From Roseomonas sp. (lineage in GTDB: Bacteria > Pseudomonadota > Alphaproteobacteria > Acetobacterales > Acetobacteraceae): a stretch of 64,000 nt of DNA. The notes under the pieces are model-generated. The model did not search any database. It was not told the DNA's origin and saw nothing but the letters and a program-made list of their open reading frames with translations. The number at the start of each line of letters is the position of its first letter. Position 1 is the stretch's first letter. Location: assembly GCA_020249435.1 (NCBI GenBank), contig JADCFQ010000023.1, positions 109,028 to 173,027 of the forward strand, given 5' to 3'. Position numbers and translations under genes: made by a program. Shown piece after piece: positions 49,918 to 60,662 of this stretch.

Positions 49918-50733
49918 ATGTCCAAGACAGACCTGCAAAACGCCCCCATCCTGCTGCGGGAAGACCGCCCCGGCGGGATTTGCGTCATCACGCTGAACCG
50001 GCCCGCCCAGCGCAATAGCCTCTCTCGCGCGCTGTTGCAGGCGCTCGAAGAAATGCTGGCCGACATCGCTGCCGATAACACCTGTCGCGTTGTGGTGCTG
50101 GCGGGGGCGGGTACGGTGTTTTGTGCCGGGCATGATTTGCGCGAAATCACCGCGCATCGCGCTGATGCGGATGGCGGGCGCGGCTTTTACGCCGATGCCA
50201 TGGCGGCCTGCGCACGGGTGATGCAGGGGATTGTGGCGCTGCCTCAGCCGGTGATTGCGGCGGTGCAAGGGGTGGCGACCGCGGCCGGCTGCCAATTGGT
50301 CGCGACCTGCGATTTGGCGGTGGCGGCGGAAGATGCGCGGTTTTGCACGCCTGGTGTGGATATCGGGCTGTTCTGCTCAACACCTGCGGTCGCGCTGGCG
50401 CGCGCCGTGCCGCGCAAGGCCGCGATGGAAATGCTGCTTTTGGGTGAGATGGTGCCGGCAGATGAGGCTCAGCGCCTTGGCCTGGTGAACCGCCTGGCAC
50501 CGCGTGAGGCTTTGATGGAAACTGCGCTGGATCTGGCCGCGCGCATTGCGGCCCATTCGGCGATTACGGTGCGCATGGGCAAGCGCGGCTTCAACAGACA
50601 AATCGAATTGCCGCTGGCGGAGGCTTATTGCGAAGCGGCTTCGGTCATGACGGAAAATCTGATGGCGCGGGATGCGGCGGAAGGCATTGGCGCCTTCCTG
50701 GAAAAGCGTCATCCGCAATGGGAAGACAGGTGA
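49918..50733 (+). CDS. Enoyl-CoA hydratase/isomerase family protein
   Basis: ICVITLNRPAQRNSLSRALLQAL, FCAGHDLREI, AAGCQLVATCDLAVAAEDARF; track ORF starts upstream at 49336 but start is ATG 49918. Confidence 0.92.
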   Translation: MSKTDLQNAPILLREDRPGGICVITLNRPAQRNSLSRALLQALEEMLADIAADNTCRVVVLAGAGTVFCAGHDLREITAHRADADGGRGFYADAMAACARVMQGIVALPQPVIAAVQGVATAAGCQLVATCDLAVAAEDARFCTPGVDIGLFCSTPAVALARAVPRKAAMEMLLLGEMVPADEAQRLGLVNRLAPREALMETALDLAARIAAHSAITVRMGKRGFNRQIELPLAEAYCEAASVMTENLMARDAAEGIGAFLEKRHPQWEDR

Positions 50734-50738
50734 GGAAG

Positions 50739-52373
50739 ATGGCCTTGAACAAGTACGAAAACGGGCTTGAGCAGAACGCGGCCAATCATCAACCGCTGAC
50801 GCCGCTGTTGTTTCTGGAACGCGCCGCGCAGGTATATCCGGAATATCCCGCCGTAGTGCATGGCGCGGTGAAGCGCGATTACGCCAGCCTGCGTAACCGT
50901 TCCGTGCAATTGGCGCATGCGCTGACCAAGCGCGGCATTGGGCGTGGCGATACCGTCGCGGCGATTTTGCCGAATATTCCGGAAATGCTGGAATGCCATT
51001 ACGGCGTGCCGATGGCGGGTGCTGTGCTGAACACCATCAATACGCGGCTCGATGCGCCAACCGTGGCCTATATCCTCGATCACGGGGAAGCCAAGGCAGT
51101 GGTGGTGGACCGCGAATTCATGCCGGTGCTGCGTGCTGCCTTGGCGGAATGCGCGGCGCAGCCGATCATCATTGAAGTGCAGGATGCGCTGGCGCCGGAA
51201 GCGGTGCATGGCGAGGGCCTGGGTGGGCAGGAATATGAAAGCTTCATCGCTGAAGGCAGCGCCGATTTCGCTTGGGTGATGCCAGGCGATGAATGGGACG
51301 CGATTACGCTGAACTACACTTCAGGCACCACGGGCAAGCCCAAGGGTGTTGTCTATCATCATCGCGGCGCCTGTCTTTTGGCGACCGGCAATGTGCTTTC
51401 CGCCGGCATGGGCAAGCATCCATCCTATTTGTGGACGCTGCCGATGTTTCATTGCAATGGCTGGTGTTTTCCCTGGACGGTGACGGCGCAGGCCGGTTTG
51501 CATGTATGCCTGCGCGCCGTGCGCGGCCCCGATATGTGGCGCCTGATGGCCGAACATGCGGTGACGCATATGTGTGGCGCGCCGATTGTGATGGCGACCT
51601 TGCTCGCGACACCAGCCGCCGAAAAACGGCCACTTACATATCAGGTACAATTCGTGGTCGCTGGTGCGCCGCCGCCGGAAGCCGTTCTCGCCGCCATGAA
51701 GGAAGCGGGTTTTGCGGTCTGCCATGTCTATGGCCTGACCGAGGTCTATGGCCCGGCGGTGGTGAATGAATGGCACAGCGAATGGGGCGCCAAGCCCGCG
51801 GCAGAACAGGCCGCGCTGATGGCGCGCCAGGGCGTGCGCTATCTGGCGCTTGAAGGGCTTGATGTGATGGACCCCGAAACCATGACGCCCGTCCCCGCCG
51901 ATGGCGCGACGATGGGCGAGGTGATGATGCGCGGCAATGTTGTCATGAAGGGCTATTTGAAGGATGCCGCCGCCACGCAATCTGCCTTTGCGGGCGGGTG
52001 GTTTCATACCGGCGACCTCGCGGTGAAATATCCGGATGGGTATATTCAGCTCAAGGATCGGTCGAAGGATATCATCATCTCGGGCGGGGAGAATATCAGC
52101 AGCATCGAAGTGGAAGATGCGCTCTATAAGCACCCATCGGTTGCCGTGGTGGCGGTTGTCGCGAAGCCTGATGAGAAATGGGGTGAAACACCCTGCGCCT
52201 TTGTGGAATTGAAGCCAGGCATGGCTGCAACGCCTGAGGATCTGATCAATTTCGCGCGCCAGCATTTGGCGGCCTTCAAGCTGCCGCGCCATATTGTCTT
52301 TGCGGAATTGCCGAAAACCTCAACGGGCAAGATCCAAAAGCATGTGCTGCGCGCTGAGGCGCGGGCGCAGTAG
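50739..52373 (+). CDS. Acyl-CoA synthetase (AMP-forming)
   Basis: YTSGTTGKPKGVVYHH, GWFHTGDLAVKYPDGYIQLKDRSKDIIISGGENISSIEVE, KTSTGKIQK. Confidence 0.95.
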   Translation: MALNKYENGLEQNAANHQPLTPLLFLERAAQVYPEYPAVVHGAVKRDYASLRNRSVQLAHALTKRGIGRGDTVAAILPNIPEMLECHYGVPMAGAVLNTINTRLDAPTVAYILDHGEAKAVVVDREFMPVLRAALAECAAQPIIIEVQDALAPEAVHGEGLGGQEYESFIAEGSADFAWVMPGDEWDAITLNYTSGTTGKPKGVVYHHRGACLLATGNVLSAGMGKHPSYLWTLPMFHCNGWCFPWTVTAQAGLHVCLRAVRGPDMWRLMAEHAVTHMCGAPIVMATLLATPAAEKRPLTYQVQFVVAGAPPPEAVLAAMKEAGFAVCHVYGLTEVYGPAVVNEWHSEWGAKPAAEQAALMARQGVRYLALEGLDVMDPETMTPVPADGATMGEVMMRGNVVMKGYLKDAAATQSAFAGGWFHTGDLAVKYPDGYIQLKDRSKDIIISGGENISSIEVEDALYKHPSVAVVAVVAKPDEKWGETPCAFVELKPGMAATPEDLINFARQHLAAFKLPRHIVFAELPKTSTGKIQKHVLRAEARAQ

Positions 52374-52386
52374 GAAATAGCCAAAC

Positions 52387-53289
52387 ATGCAGGAATTTCA
52401 TGGGGTTTTCCCCTATCTGGTCTCGCCCATGGCACCGGATGGCACGGTGCTGGAAGGTGAATTGCGCCGGCTGGTGGATCATCTGATCGCCTCTGGCGTG
52501 CATGGGCTGACACCCTTGGGCAGCACGGGTGAGTTTGCCTATCTGGATGCAGCGCAAAGGCGGCGGATTGTGGAAATTGTCGTCTCCCAAACCGCGGGCC
52601 GGGTGCCGGTGGTGGCTGGTGTGGCGGCGACCACGATTGCGGATGCGGAACGTCAGGCGCGTGATTACGCGGCGATTGGCGCAGATGGTATCCTCGCCAT
52701 TCTGGAAGCCTATTTTCCGTTGAATGATGCGGCGGTGGTGTCCTATTTCACCGCCATTGCGGATGCCACTGAATTGCCGACGGTGCTTTACACCAATCCG
52801 AATTTCCAGCGTTCCGATCTTTCCCTGCCGGCGATTGAAAAGCTTTCCCATCATCCGCGCATTTGCCTGATCAAGGATGCGTCCACCAATACCGGGCGCC
52901 TGCTGTCCATCATCAATCGCACGCAAGGGCGCATCGGGGTGTTTGCGGCATCGGCGCATATTCCAGCGGCGGTAATGCTGATTGGCGGCAAGGGTTGGAT
53001 GGCGGGGCCGGCCTGCGCCATTCCGCGCGAAAGCGTGCGGCTTTATGAGCTGTGCCGCGCCGGGCATTGGGATGCGGCCATGGCGCTGCAACGCGCACTG
53101 TGGCGGGTGAATGAACTGTTCGCCGCGCATTCGCTCGCGGCCTGCATCAAGGGCGCCCTGCAAATCCAGGGCTTTGCGGTGGGTGATCCGATCCTGCCGC
53201 AAGCGCCTTTGTCACCCGAAGGGCGCGTTGCGGTGGAAGCCGCGCTCAAGCTGGCGGCAGAGGCTTTTGCCGCCGCGCCCAAAATCTGA
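52387..53289 (+). CDS. Dihydrodipicolinate synthase family protein
   Basis: [25 protein letters not shown] Schiff-base Lys. Confidence 0.92.
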   Translation: MQEFHGVFPYLVSPMAPDGTVLEGELRRLVDHLIASGVHGLTPLGSTGEFAYLDAAQRRRIVEIVVSQTAGRVPVVAGVAATTIADAERQARDYAAIGADGILAILEAYFPLNDAAVVSYFTAIADATELPTVLYTNPNFQRSDLSLPAIEKLSHHPRICLIKDASTNTGRLLSIINRTQGRIGVFAASAHIPAAVMLIGGKGWMAGPACAIPRESVRLYELCRAGHWDAAMALQRALWRVNELFAAHSLAACIKGALQIQGFAVGDPILPQAPLSPEGRVAVEAALKLAAEAFAAAPKI

Positions 53290-53293
53290 GGGT

Positions 53294-54466
53294 CTGAGCA
53301 TTCCGCAAAAGCGCCTGCCCTTCATCCTGGGCGCGATGGCGGCCATTGGGCCGTTTTCGATTGACATGTATCTGCCGGCGCTGCCGATGCTGGGCCAGGC
53401 GCTTGGCACCACGGCGGGGGCGGCGCAGGCAAGCCTTGCGGTGTTTTTCCTTGGCATGGCGCTGGGGCAGATTTTTTATGGGCCTATCGCGGACCGGTAT
53501 GGGCGGCGCCTGCCGCTATTTATCGGGCTTGGCGTCTACACAGCGGCATCGCTGATCTGCGCTTTGGCGCCCAATATCGAAAGCCTGATCGCAGCACGGC
53601 TGATGCAAGCACTTGGCGGTTGCGCGGGCATGGTGATTGCGCGGGCCGTGGTGCGCGATGTTGCCGATGAACGCGGCGCGATCCGCCTGATGGCGCGGCT
53701 GATGCTGGTGATGGGTGTCGCGCCGATCATTGCGCCCATCATCGGTGGTGCTTTGCTTGGGGTGATTGGCTGGCGCGGTATCTTCGTGTGTCTCGCGGCT
53801 TACGGCGCGATTCTGCTGCTGGTGATTGCGCTTTTCCTGCCGGAAACCCTGGCCCCCGAACGCCGCCGCCGCGATGGCTTGCGCCAGGTCTTTGGCGTCT
53901 GGCGTCGCTTGCTGGGCGATGGCTATTTCATGGGTCATGCGCTCGCAGGTGGCCTCGTGATCGGGGGGATGTTTGCCTATATCGCGGGATCGCCCTTTGT
54001 CTTCATGGAATTATATGGCGTGCGGGCGGAGGATTACGGGCTTTATTTCGGTGCCAATGCCATCGGCATCATGCTGGTTGGGCAAATCACGGCGCGGCTG
54101 GTGGATAGGGTGGCGCCGGCGCGCATGCTGACGATTGCGCTTTCCATCAGCGCAGTAGCGGGGCTCGCGCTGCTTGGCGTTACCAGCAGCGGCTTTGGTG
54201 GTTTTGCCGCGTTGATTGTTGCGTTGTTCGTCTACGTTTCCATGATCGGCGCTGTCATGCCGCTGACCGCCGCGCGCGCCATGGCACCGCATGGCACGAT
54301 TGCAGGCAATGCATCGGCACTGATGGGCACGCTGCAATTCGGCGCGGGTGCGCTGGCGGGTGTCGCACTCGGCGCGCTGCAAAACGGCACGGCACTACCA
54401 ATGGCGCTGGTGATCGCGCTTTGCGGTGTGGGTGGCTTTGTGGTGCGGCGCTTATTGGTGAAGTAA
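53294..54466 (+). CDS. Bcr/CflA-type MFS multidrug transporter (start uncertain: CTG 53294, ATT 53300 or ATG 53336)
   Basis: FSIDMYLPALPMLGQALG...GQIFYGPIADRYGRR; MFS drug:H+ antiporter motif. Confidence 0.88.
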   Translation: MSIPQKRLPFILGAMAAIGPFSIDMYLPALPMLGQALGTTAGAAQASLAVFFLGMALGQIFYGPIADRYGRRLPLFIGLGVYTAASLICALAPNIESLIAARLMQALGGCAGMVIARAVVRDVADERGAIRLMARLMLVMGVAPIIAPIIGGALLGVIGWRGIFVCLAAYGAILLLVIALFLPETLAPERRRRDGLRQVFGVWRRLLGDGYFMGHALAGGLVIGGMFAYIAGSPFVFMELYGVRAEDYGLYFGANAIGIMLVGQITARLVDRVAPARMLTIALSISAVAGLALLGVTSSGFGGFAALIVALFVYVSMIGAVMPLTAARAMAPHGTIAGNASALMGTLQFGAGALAGVALGALQNGTALPMALVIALCGVGGFVVRRLLVK

Positions 54467-54482
54467 GCGCTGCCCTCCCGCC

Positions 54483-55247
54483 TCACGTCATTTTCTTGCC
54501 CAGCGTCCAGCCGCCATCCACCGTCAACACCGCGCCGGTGGTGAAGGAGCTTTCCTCGCTCGCCAGGAACATCATGGCATTGGCGACTTCATGGGTCTCA
54601 CCCGACCGCCCCATGGCGTGGAGTTCCTGGATCTTCCGCGCAACATCCGCATCCTGGAAATAACGCTCCGTCATCGGTGTGCGGATCACGCCAGGGGCCA
54701 CGGCATTCACCCGAATGCCGCGCGGGGCCAATTCCATCGCCAGCGCCTTGGTCAGCCCCACCACCGCATGCTTCGATGTCACGTAAGCAACGCGTTCCGG
54801 CGTTGCGACAAGGCCGAGGGTGGAGGCAATATTCACAATCCGCCCTGTCTTGCCAAGCGCAATCAGCCGCCGCGCAAAGGCTTGTGAGGGCAGGAAGCTG
54901 CCGGTCACATTGATGCTCATGGTGCGCTGCCAATCCTCAAAGGAAAGATCGAGCAGCGGGCTGATTTCACGCACGCCGGCACAATTCGCAAGCACATCCA
55001 ACCGGCCCAGCACGGCTTCAGCGCCGGCAATGAAATCGCGCACCGCATCAGGCTTCACCACATCCAGCACAAAGGGATGCGCTTCGCCATCGCGCTTGCG
55101 GATATCTGCCGCGGTCGCTTCCACCGCTGCCTTGTCAATATCGGCAATCGCGAGCCGCGCACCTTCCTCGGCGAAGGCAATGGCCAATTGGCGGCCAATG
55201 CCGCTCGCGGCACCGGTTATCAGGACGCCTTGATCACGAAACCTCAT
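54483..55247 (-). CDS. SDR family oxidoreductase
   Basis: GVLITGAASGIGRQ, NCAGV, YVTSKHAVVGLTKA catalytic YxxxK. Confidence 0.94.
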   Translation of the reverse strand: MRFRDQGVLITGAASGIGRQLAIAFAEEGARLAIADIDKAAVEATAADIRKRDGEAHPFVLDVVKPDAVRDFIAGAEAVLGRLDVLANCAGVREISPLLDLSFEDWQRTMSINVTGSFLPSQAFARRLIALGKTGRIVNIASTLGLVATPERVAYVTSKHAVVGLTKALAMELAPRGIRVNAVAPGVIRTPMTERYFQDADVARKIQELHAMGRSGETHEVANAMMFLASEESSFTTGAVLTVDGGWTLGKKMT

Positions 55248-55265
55248 CTGCTCTCTCCCCAAATA

Positions 55266-56870
55266 TTACGCCGCGATCAGATCAGCGGCTTTCTCAGCAA
55301 TCATATTGGTGGCGGCATAGGTATTGCCGGAAACCATGGTCGGCATGCAGGAAGCATCGGCAACGCGCAGCCCCTCAAGCCCGATCACCTTCATGGTCGC
55401 AGGATCAACCACCGCCATGGGATCAATACCCATCTTGCAGGACCCGATCGGGTGATAGGTGGTGGAACCCGTCGCGCGCGCATGGGCCATCCATTGCTCA
55501 TCGGTTTGCACGGCAGGGCCAGGAAAATTCTCGGCCACCACGTAATCCGCCAAGGGGCGCGTATGCAGCAATTGCCGCATGTATTTCATCGCCGCCAGCA
55601 GCGCGTCGCGGTCCATCTGATCCTGCAAATAATTCGGCTGAATCTCTGGTTTCGCGCGCGGGTCCGCCGAAAGCGCCTTCAGCCAGCCCTTGCTTTCCGG
55701 GCGAAGCTGCGAACAGCCAAGCGTCATGCCTGGCTTGGTATCCAGATCCGTCACACCATAGCGCCCGGTCGGGTAACTCGCCGGCGCGAAGTAAAGCTGC
55801 ATATCGGGGGTGGCGAGGCCCTCACGCGTTTTGAAATAGCCGCCGGCATGGCTTGGGCTTGCCGTCAACAGCCCCTTGCGACTGAACGCATAGCGCAGCA
55901 CTTCCATCGCCAAACGCAGGCCACGCGAACGTTCATTAAGCGAGCCGGCGCCCTTCACCAAAGCCGAAACACGCACCGCGTAATGGTCGCGCAAATTCTT
56001 GCCGACCCCCGGCAGCGCATGCACAACATCAACGCCAATGCCGGCAAGCCATTCCGGATCACCAACGCCCGAGATTTGCAGAAGCTGCGGCGTATTGATC
56101 GAACCACCGGAAAGGATCACATCGCGCCGCGCACGAATGGTGATCGGCGCGCTGCCTTCCTGTGTATAGCGAATGCCGATGGCGCGCTTGCCGTCAAAGA
56201 CAATCGCTTCCGCCAGTGCGCGCTGGATCAGCTTCAGATTGGGCCGCGACAGGGCAGGGCGGAGATAGGCATCCGCCGGGCTCCAGCGCCGGCCCCCGCG
56301 CATCATTTGCTGATAAAGGAAGGTGCCTTCCTGATTGCCGGAATTGTAATCCGGCGTGCGCGGCAGGCCGAGTGCTTCATTGGCGGCGATATAGGCTTCA
56401 GACAATTCATGCGGGTCGCGCTGATCTTCGATGGAAAGCGGGCCATTATTGCCGCGCACCGAGGGATCGCCACCGCCATTGCCGCGGGTTTCCGCGCGCT
56501 TGAAATAGGGCAGCACATCATCCCAGGCCCAACCGCGGCAGCCAAGCTGCGCCCACATATCGTAATCGGCGGATTGGCCGCGTACATAAAGATGCCCGTT
56601 GATGGAACCGGATCCACCCAAAACCTTCCCGCGCGGGAAGGGGATTTTGCGATTGTCAATGTAAGGGCCGGGCGCGGTTTCATAGCCCCAATTCAGCTTC
56701 GGATTATAGACGGTCTTGTTGAAGCCGGCAGGGATTTTGATGAAGATGTTATTGTCCTTGCCGCCCGCTTCCAGAATGGCGACGCTATGCTTGCCCGAAG
56801 CCGTCAGCCGATTGGCGAGCACGCAACCAGCGGCGCCCGCGCCCACAATCACATAGTCGAATTCTTCCAT
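55266..56870 (-). CDS. GMC family oxidoreductase (choline dehydrogenase-like)
   Basis: DYVIVGAGAAGCVLANRLT, GKVLGGSGSINGHLYVRG, C-terminal GNTYAATNMIAEKAADLI. Confidence 0.95.
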   Translation of the reverse strand: MEEFDYVIVGAGAAGCVLANRLTASGKHSVAILEAGGKDNNIFIKIPAGFNKTVYNPKLNWGYETAPGPYIDNRKIPFPRGKVLGGSGSINGHLYVRGQSADYDMWAQLGCRGWAWDDVLPYFKRAETRGNGGGDPSVRGNNGPLSIEDQRDPHELSEAYIAANEALGLPRTPDYNSGNQEGTFLYQQMMRGGRRWSPADAYLRPALSRPNLKLIQRALAEAIVFDGKRAIGIRYTQEGSAPITIRARRDVILSGGSINTPQLLQISGVGDPEWLAGIGVDVVHALPGVGKNLRDHYAVRVSALVKGAGSLNERSRGLRLAMEVLRYAFSRKGLLTASPSHAGGYFKTREGLATPDMQLYFAPASYPTGRYGVTDLDTKPGMTLGCSQLRPESKGWLKALSADPRAKPEIQPNYLQDQMDRDALLAAMKYMRQLLHTRPLADYVVAENFPGPAVQTDEQWMAHARATGSTTYHPIGSCKMGIDPMAVVDPATMKVIGLEGLRVADASCMPTMVSGNTYAATNMIAEKAADLIAA

Positions 56871-56929
56871 GGCGATTTCCCCTCAACCTTTTGCAGAAGG
56901 CTAGGACGGTCAGAGCCACGCGGGAAGGG

Positions 56930-57106
56930 CTAATCCTCGGTTTCTTCGGGCGTTACGGCGGCTGGGATGGCATAGGCTTCAGTCATCCAGCGGCCCAAAT
57001 CCACCTGCCGGCAGCGATCAGAACAAAAGGGGCGCTGTTCCGGTGCGGGGGCGCGGCCACAAATCGGGCAGCGTGGGCGGCGCGGCTTTTTCTCGGTGTC
57101 AGTCAC
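56930..57106 (-). CDS. yacG: DNA gyrase inhibitor YacG, not in supplied ORF track (58 aa, GTG start)
   Basis: Reverse-strand translation (V/M)TDTEKKPRRPRCPICGRAPAPEQRPFCSDRCRQVDLGRWMTEAYAIPAAVTPEETED with CPxC...CSxRC zinc finger and DLGRW. Confidence 0.9.
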   Translation of the reverse strand: MTDTEKKPRRPRCPICGRAPAPEQRPFCSDRCRQVDLGRWMTEAYAIPAAVTPEETED

Positions 57107-58238
57107 GCGGCACCTCCCGTAGCTGCGCTGGGCCGGATGGCACGCTTTGCAATTCCAAGCTGTGTCCGGTCAGCGCCGTATATTCATCCAAGGCGCCGGG
57201 CAAATCGCGCAAGGCTGCGATTACCTCTGGCTGCGCTTGCAGCATCAGCCGTGCGGCGGGGCGCGCAGCTGCATCACGCGCGGCCTGACGCAAAGCGGCC
57301 AAGCCCTCCGCCAAGGGCGTGTGCAGCATCTCAGCCAGGGGCGGATGGATGCGATCACGCACCATTTCCACGAGGCCAAGCCCGGTCAGCCCAACCAGCC
57401 GCGTGAGCCGATCAGGCGCAAGGGCAGCACGCAGCGGTTCCAGCAGCACCTGGCGGCGTTTGGCCGAAAGCCCCGCCACATCCAGCAGAATGGCACCCGA
57501 AAGGTTGCGCAGCCTGATCTGCCGCGCAATTTCCGGCAAAGCGATTTCATTGAAGCGCGCCAAGCCATCGCCCGCGCCGCCACTATCCACATCAAGCGCC
57601 GTCAAGGCGCGCGTGGTTTGAATATGCAGCACACCGCCGCCGGGTAAGGCGACCGCGTTTTCGGCAAGTGCGGCGAATTCGCCTTCAATCGCTTCATCAA
57701 ATACCGCATCAAATACCGCGCCATGCTGCGTCTGCACGCGATCCCCGAGCACCGGGCGCAGCCGCGCCACCAGCGCCGCGCCGGAGAGGCGAATCACCGC
57801 CTGCGGATAGCGCGCTGCGAGGCGCTGAATGGCGCATGGCCCGCGCGCCACCAGGCGCGGCGCGCCGGTTGGCGCGGCAGCGATCAGCGCGGCTTCGGCA
57901 TCGCTCAGCAAAGCGGAAAGCCTCGGCCCCTTGCCCGCCTGTGCGGCGCGCGTCACGCGCAGGCCCAGAAGCTGGCCTTCCTGCACGGCTTGTTTGATCG
58001 GCTGGCGCGGTGTGCTCGCGGCGCTTTCGGGCAGGAAGCCGGTTTCATTGCCGGCCAGCGCCACGAAGGCGCCGGACATGGCTGCGGATATCGCCACGAC
58101 GCGCCCGCGATGCAGATCACCCACGCCATCAGGCCGCGCCGGGCGTTCCACCCAGGCTTCGGTCAACCGCCCAGCCAGCAATAGCGCGGTCCGCATCTCG
58201 CCCGGTGAGGCTTCCGCCAGGATCAGGGCTTCAGCCAC
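57099..58238 (-). CDS. Ribonuclease E/G family protein, short form
   Basis: AGILLD-like 'LSGAILLDVAGL', 'APDRLTRLVGLTGLGLVEMVRDRI'; GTG start at 58238 (VAEALILAEASPGEMRTALL); ORF extends to 58370. Confidence 0.82.
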   Translation of the reverse strand: MAEALILAEASPGEMRTALLLAGRLTEAWVERPARPDGVGDLHRGRVVAISAAMSGAFVALAGNETGFLPESAASTPRQPIKQAVQEGQLLGLRVTRAAQAGKGPRLSALLSDAEAALIAAAPTGAPRLVARGPCAIQRLAARYPQAVIRLSGAALVARLRPVLGDRVQTQHGAVFDAVFDEAIEGEFAALAENAVALPGGGVLHIQTTRALTALDVDSGGAGDGLARFNEIALPEIARQIRLRNLSGAILLDVAGLSAKRRQVLLEPLRAALAPDRLTRLVGLTGLGLVEMVRDRIHPPLAEMLHTPLAEGLAALRQAARDAAARPAARLMLQAQPEVIAALRDLPGALDEYTALTGHSLELQSVPSGPAQLREVPRD

Positions 58239-58810
58239 CCGATCCCTCGCAGCATTTGCGCGGCCTCGAACAGGGGCAGGCCGACCACATTGGAATGGCT
58301 GCCCGAGATGAAGCGCGTGAAAGCCTCGGCCCGGCCCTGAATGGCATAGGCGCCGGCCTTGCCCTGCCATTCGCCGGAAGCGATGTAATCTTCCACCTGC
58401 GCTTGGGTCAGGCGCTGGAAGGTGACGTTGGTTTCAACGAGCCGCTTGATCCGCCGCCCATCCGGCAAAGCCAGCACCACGCCCGTGGTCACGCAATGCC
58501 GCCGGCCAGACAGCAACGCCAGGCATTGCCGTGCATCAGCCTCCGTCTCGCCCTTGGGCAGGATGCGCCGACCGACGCCCACCACCGTATCGGCGGCCAG
58601 GATCAAGGCACCTTCGGCCAAGGGCAGAGCCGCTTCCGCCTTGGCGAGCGACAGCCGGGCGGCCAAGGCGCGCGGTTGTTCGGCCTTCAGCGGCGTTTCA
58701 TCAATATCGGTCGCGATCACGCGCGCGGGCGTAATGCCAAGCCGCGCCAGCAAATCCAGGCGGCGGGGGCTGGCGCTCGCCAATACCAGCGGCAAGCGCG
58801 CGATATCCAT
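58223..58810 (-). CDS. maf: Maf family nucleotide pyrophosphatase
   Basis: PLVLASASPRRLDLLARLGI, LAADTVVGVGRRILPKGETEADARQCL, YAIQGRAEAF. Confidence 0.94.
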   Translation of the reverse strand: MDIARLPLVLASASPRRLDLLARLGITPARVIATDIDETPLKAEQPRALAARLSLAKAEAALPLAEGALILAADTVVGVGRRILPKGETEADARQCLALLSGRRHCVTTGVVLALPDGRRIKRLVETNVTFQRLTQAQVEDYIASGEWQGKAGAYAIQGRAEAFTRFISGSHSNVVGLPLFEAAQMLRGIGWLKP

Positions 58811-58820
58811 ATGCGCTGCG

Positions 58821-59039
58821 TTACTTGAAGCGGAAGGTGATGCGGCCCTTGGTCAGATCATAGGGCGTCATTTCAACATTGACGCGATCACCGGCCAGCA
58901 CGCGAATGCGGTTCTTGCGCATCTTCCCGCTGGTATGCGCCAGGACCATATGGTCATTATCCAGTTTCACACGGAACATGGCGTTGGGCAGAAGCTCCAC
59001 CACCTCTCCGCTGAACTCCATCATATCTTCTTTGGGCAT
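58821..59039 (-). CDS. infA: Translation initiation factor IF-1
   Basis: [72 protein letters not shown]. Confidence 0.98.
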   Translation of the reverse strand: MPKEDMMEFSGEVVELLPNAMFRVKLDNDHMVLAHTSGKMRKNRIRVLAGDRVNVEMTPYDLTKGRITFRFK

Positions 59040-59161
59040 CGGGCCTCAATCATAGGGCGCAGGCGGCGCCGGGGTTTCAGGATTGCGGCGCAAAATGATC
59101 CCATGGCCCCGCCGGGTCAAGCGCGACCCGGGCGCGGGCAGGGGCATTGCGCGTGAAAGCC

Positions 59162-59809
59162 TTATTTGGCGAGTGCCACCGTGTAATCCGCTTCGGTCTT
59201 TTCGCGCATCTCAGCTTCGGTCACGCCGGGGGCGAGTTCCACCAGCTTCATGGCGGCCGGGCCACGCCGGGCGATTTCAAACACGCCAAGATCGGTGATT
59301 ACCATATCCACGACGCGGCTGCCCGTCAGCGGCAGGGCGCATTGCTTGAGCAGCTTGGGCTTGCCGCCGGCGGTATGTTCCATCAGCACAATCACGCGCT
59401 TGACCCCGGCAACAAGGTCCATGGCACCGCCCATGCCCTTCACCATCTTGCCCGGGATCATCCAATTGGCGAGGTCGCCATTTTCCGCCACCTGCAAGGC
59501 GCCCAGGATGGAAAGGTCAATATGACCGCCGCGGATCATGCCGAAGGATTGCGCAGAATCGAAGAAGGAACTGGTCGGCAATTGCGTGATGGTCTGCTTG
59601 CCGGCATTGATCAGATCGGCATCTTCTTCGCCCTCATAAGGGAAGGGGCCAAGGCCCAGCATGCCGTTTTCGCTTTGCAGTTGCACATTGAACCCGGCGG
59701 GGACGTGATTGGCGACCAGAGTCGGAATGCCAATGCCAAGGTTCACATAAAAGCCATCTTGCAATTCGCGCGCCGCACGGGCGGCCATTTCATCGCGGTT
59801 CCAGGCCAT
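59162..59809 (-). CDS. 3-oxoacid CoA-transferase subunit B
   Basis: [35 protein letters not shown] (catalytic SENG). Confidence 0.94.
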   Translation of the reverse strand: MAWNRDEMAARAARELQDGFYVNLGIGIPTLVANHVPAGFNVQLQSENGMLGLGPFPYEGEEDADLINAGKQTITQLPTSSFFDSAQSFGMIRGGHIDLSILGALQVAENGDLANWMIPGKMVKGMGGAMDLVAGVKRVIVLMEHTAGGKPKLLKQCALPLTGSRVVDMVITDLGVFEIARRGPAAMKLVELAPGVTEAEMREKTEADYTVALAK

Positions 59810-59820
59810 GGTTCTTCTCC

Positions 59821-60558
59821 TTACCCCTGGGACTCGGCGCCGGCCGCAGCGGCGGGCGCGTGCTTGCGGACAGTGCGCTGTTCAATGCGCTTTTCGTAGC
59901 CGGGCGGGCAGGTGATCATGCGTTTCACGAAAATGCCCGGCGTGTGGATGTGATCCGCATCAATCTCGCCAGGGCGGACCAGATGTTCCACCTGCGCGAC
60001 GGTGACGCGCGCGGCGGTTGCCATCATCGGGTTGAAGTTCCGCGCCGTCTTTCGATAGACAAGATTGCCTTCATGATCGCCCATATAGGCGTGGATGATG
60101 GCGAGGTCGGCCACGATGCCACGTTCCATGACATAGGTCTCGCCATCAAATTCCCGCGTTTCCTTGCCCTTGGCGACTTCCGTGCCAACGCCGGTTTTCG
60201 TGAAAAAGGCGGGGATGCCTGCGCCACCGGCACGAATACGCTCGGCCAAGGTGCCTTGCGGGTTGAATTCAATCTCCAGCTCACCGGCCAGATATTGCCG
60301 GGCGAATTCAGCGTTTTCGCCGACATAGCTTGAGATCATTTTGCGGATCTGGCGGGTCTTCAGCAGCAGGCCGAGGCCCGCATCATCCACCCCGGCATTA
60401 TTGGAGACGACCGTGAGGTCCTTCACGCCAGACTCGCGAATGGCTTCAATCAGCAGGGTCGGAATGCCGGAAAGCCCGAAGCCGCCGGAATGGATCACCA
60501 TGCCATCGCGCAATAGGCCGGAAAGCGCCGCCTTGGCGTCCGGGTAGATTTTCTTCAT
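59821..60558 (-). CDS. 3-oxoacid CoA-transferase subunit A
   Basis: [52 protein letters not shown]. Confidence 0.94.
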   Translation of the reverse strand: MKKIYPDAKAALSGLLRDGMVIHSGGFGLSGIPTLLIEAIRESGVKDLTVVSNNAGVDDAGLGLLLKTRQIRKMISSYVGENAEFARQYLAGELEIEFNPQGTLAERIRAGGAGIPAFFTKTGVGTEVAKGKETREFDGETYVMERGIVADLAIIHAYMGDHEGNLVYRKTARNFNPMMATAARVTVAQVEHLVRPGEIDADHIHTPGIFVKRMITCPPGYEKRIEQRTVRKHAPAAAAGAESQG

Positions 60559-60662
60559 GGGCCTTGTCCCCAATCATTGCCGTTTCGCGGGGATCACTAG
60601 CGCCTGATCCCTGTGGCGGGAAGGGCTGGCGCGGCGAATCCTGGGGTATGCTATAAGCAATC

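Noticed and set aside
55077-56933. 618-aa plus-strand ORF
   Set aside because: Antisense to the GMC oxidoreductase and SDR genes; low-complexity Arg/His/Gly-rich shadow frame
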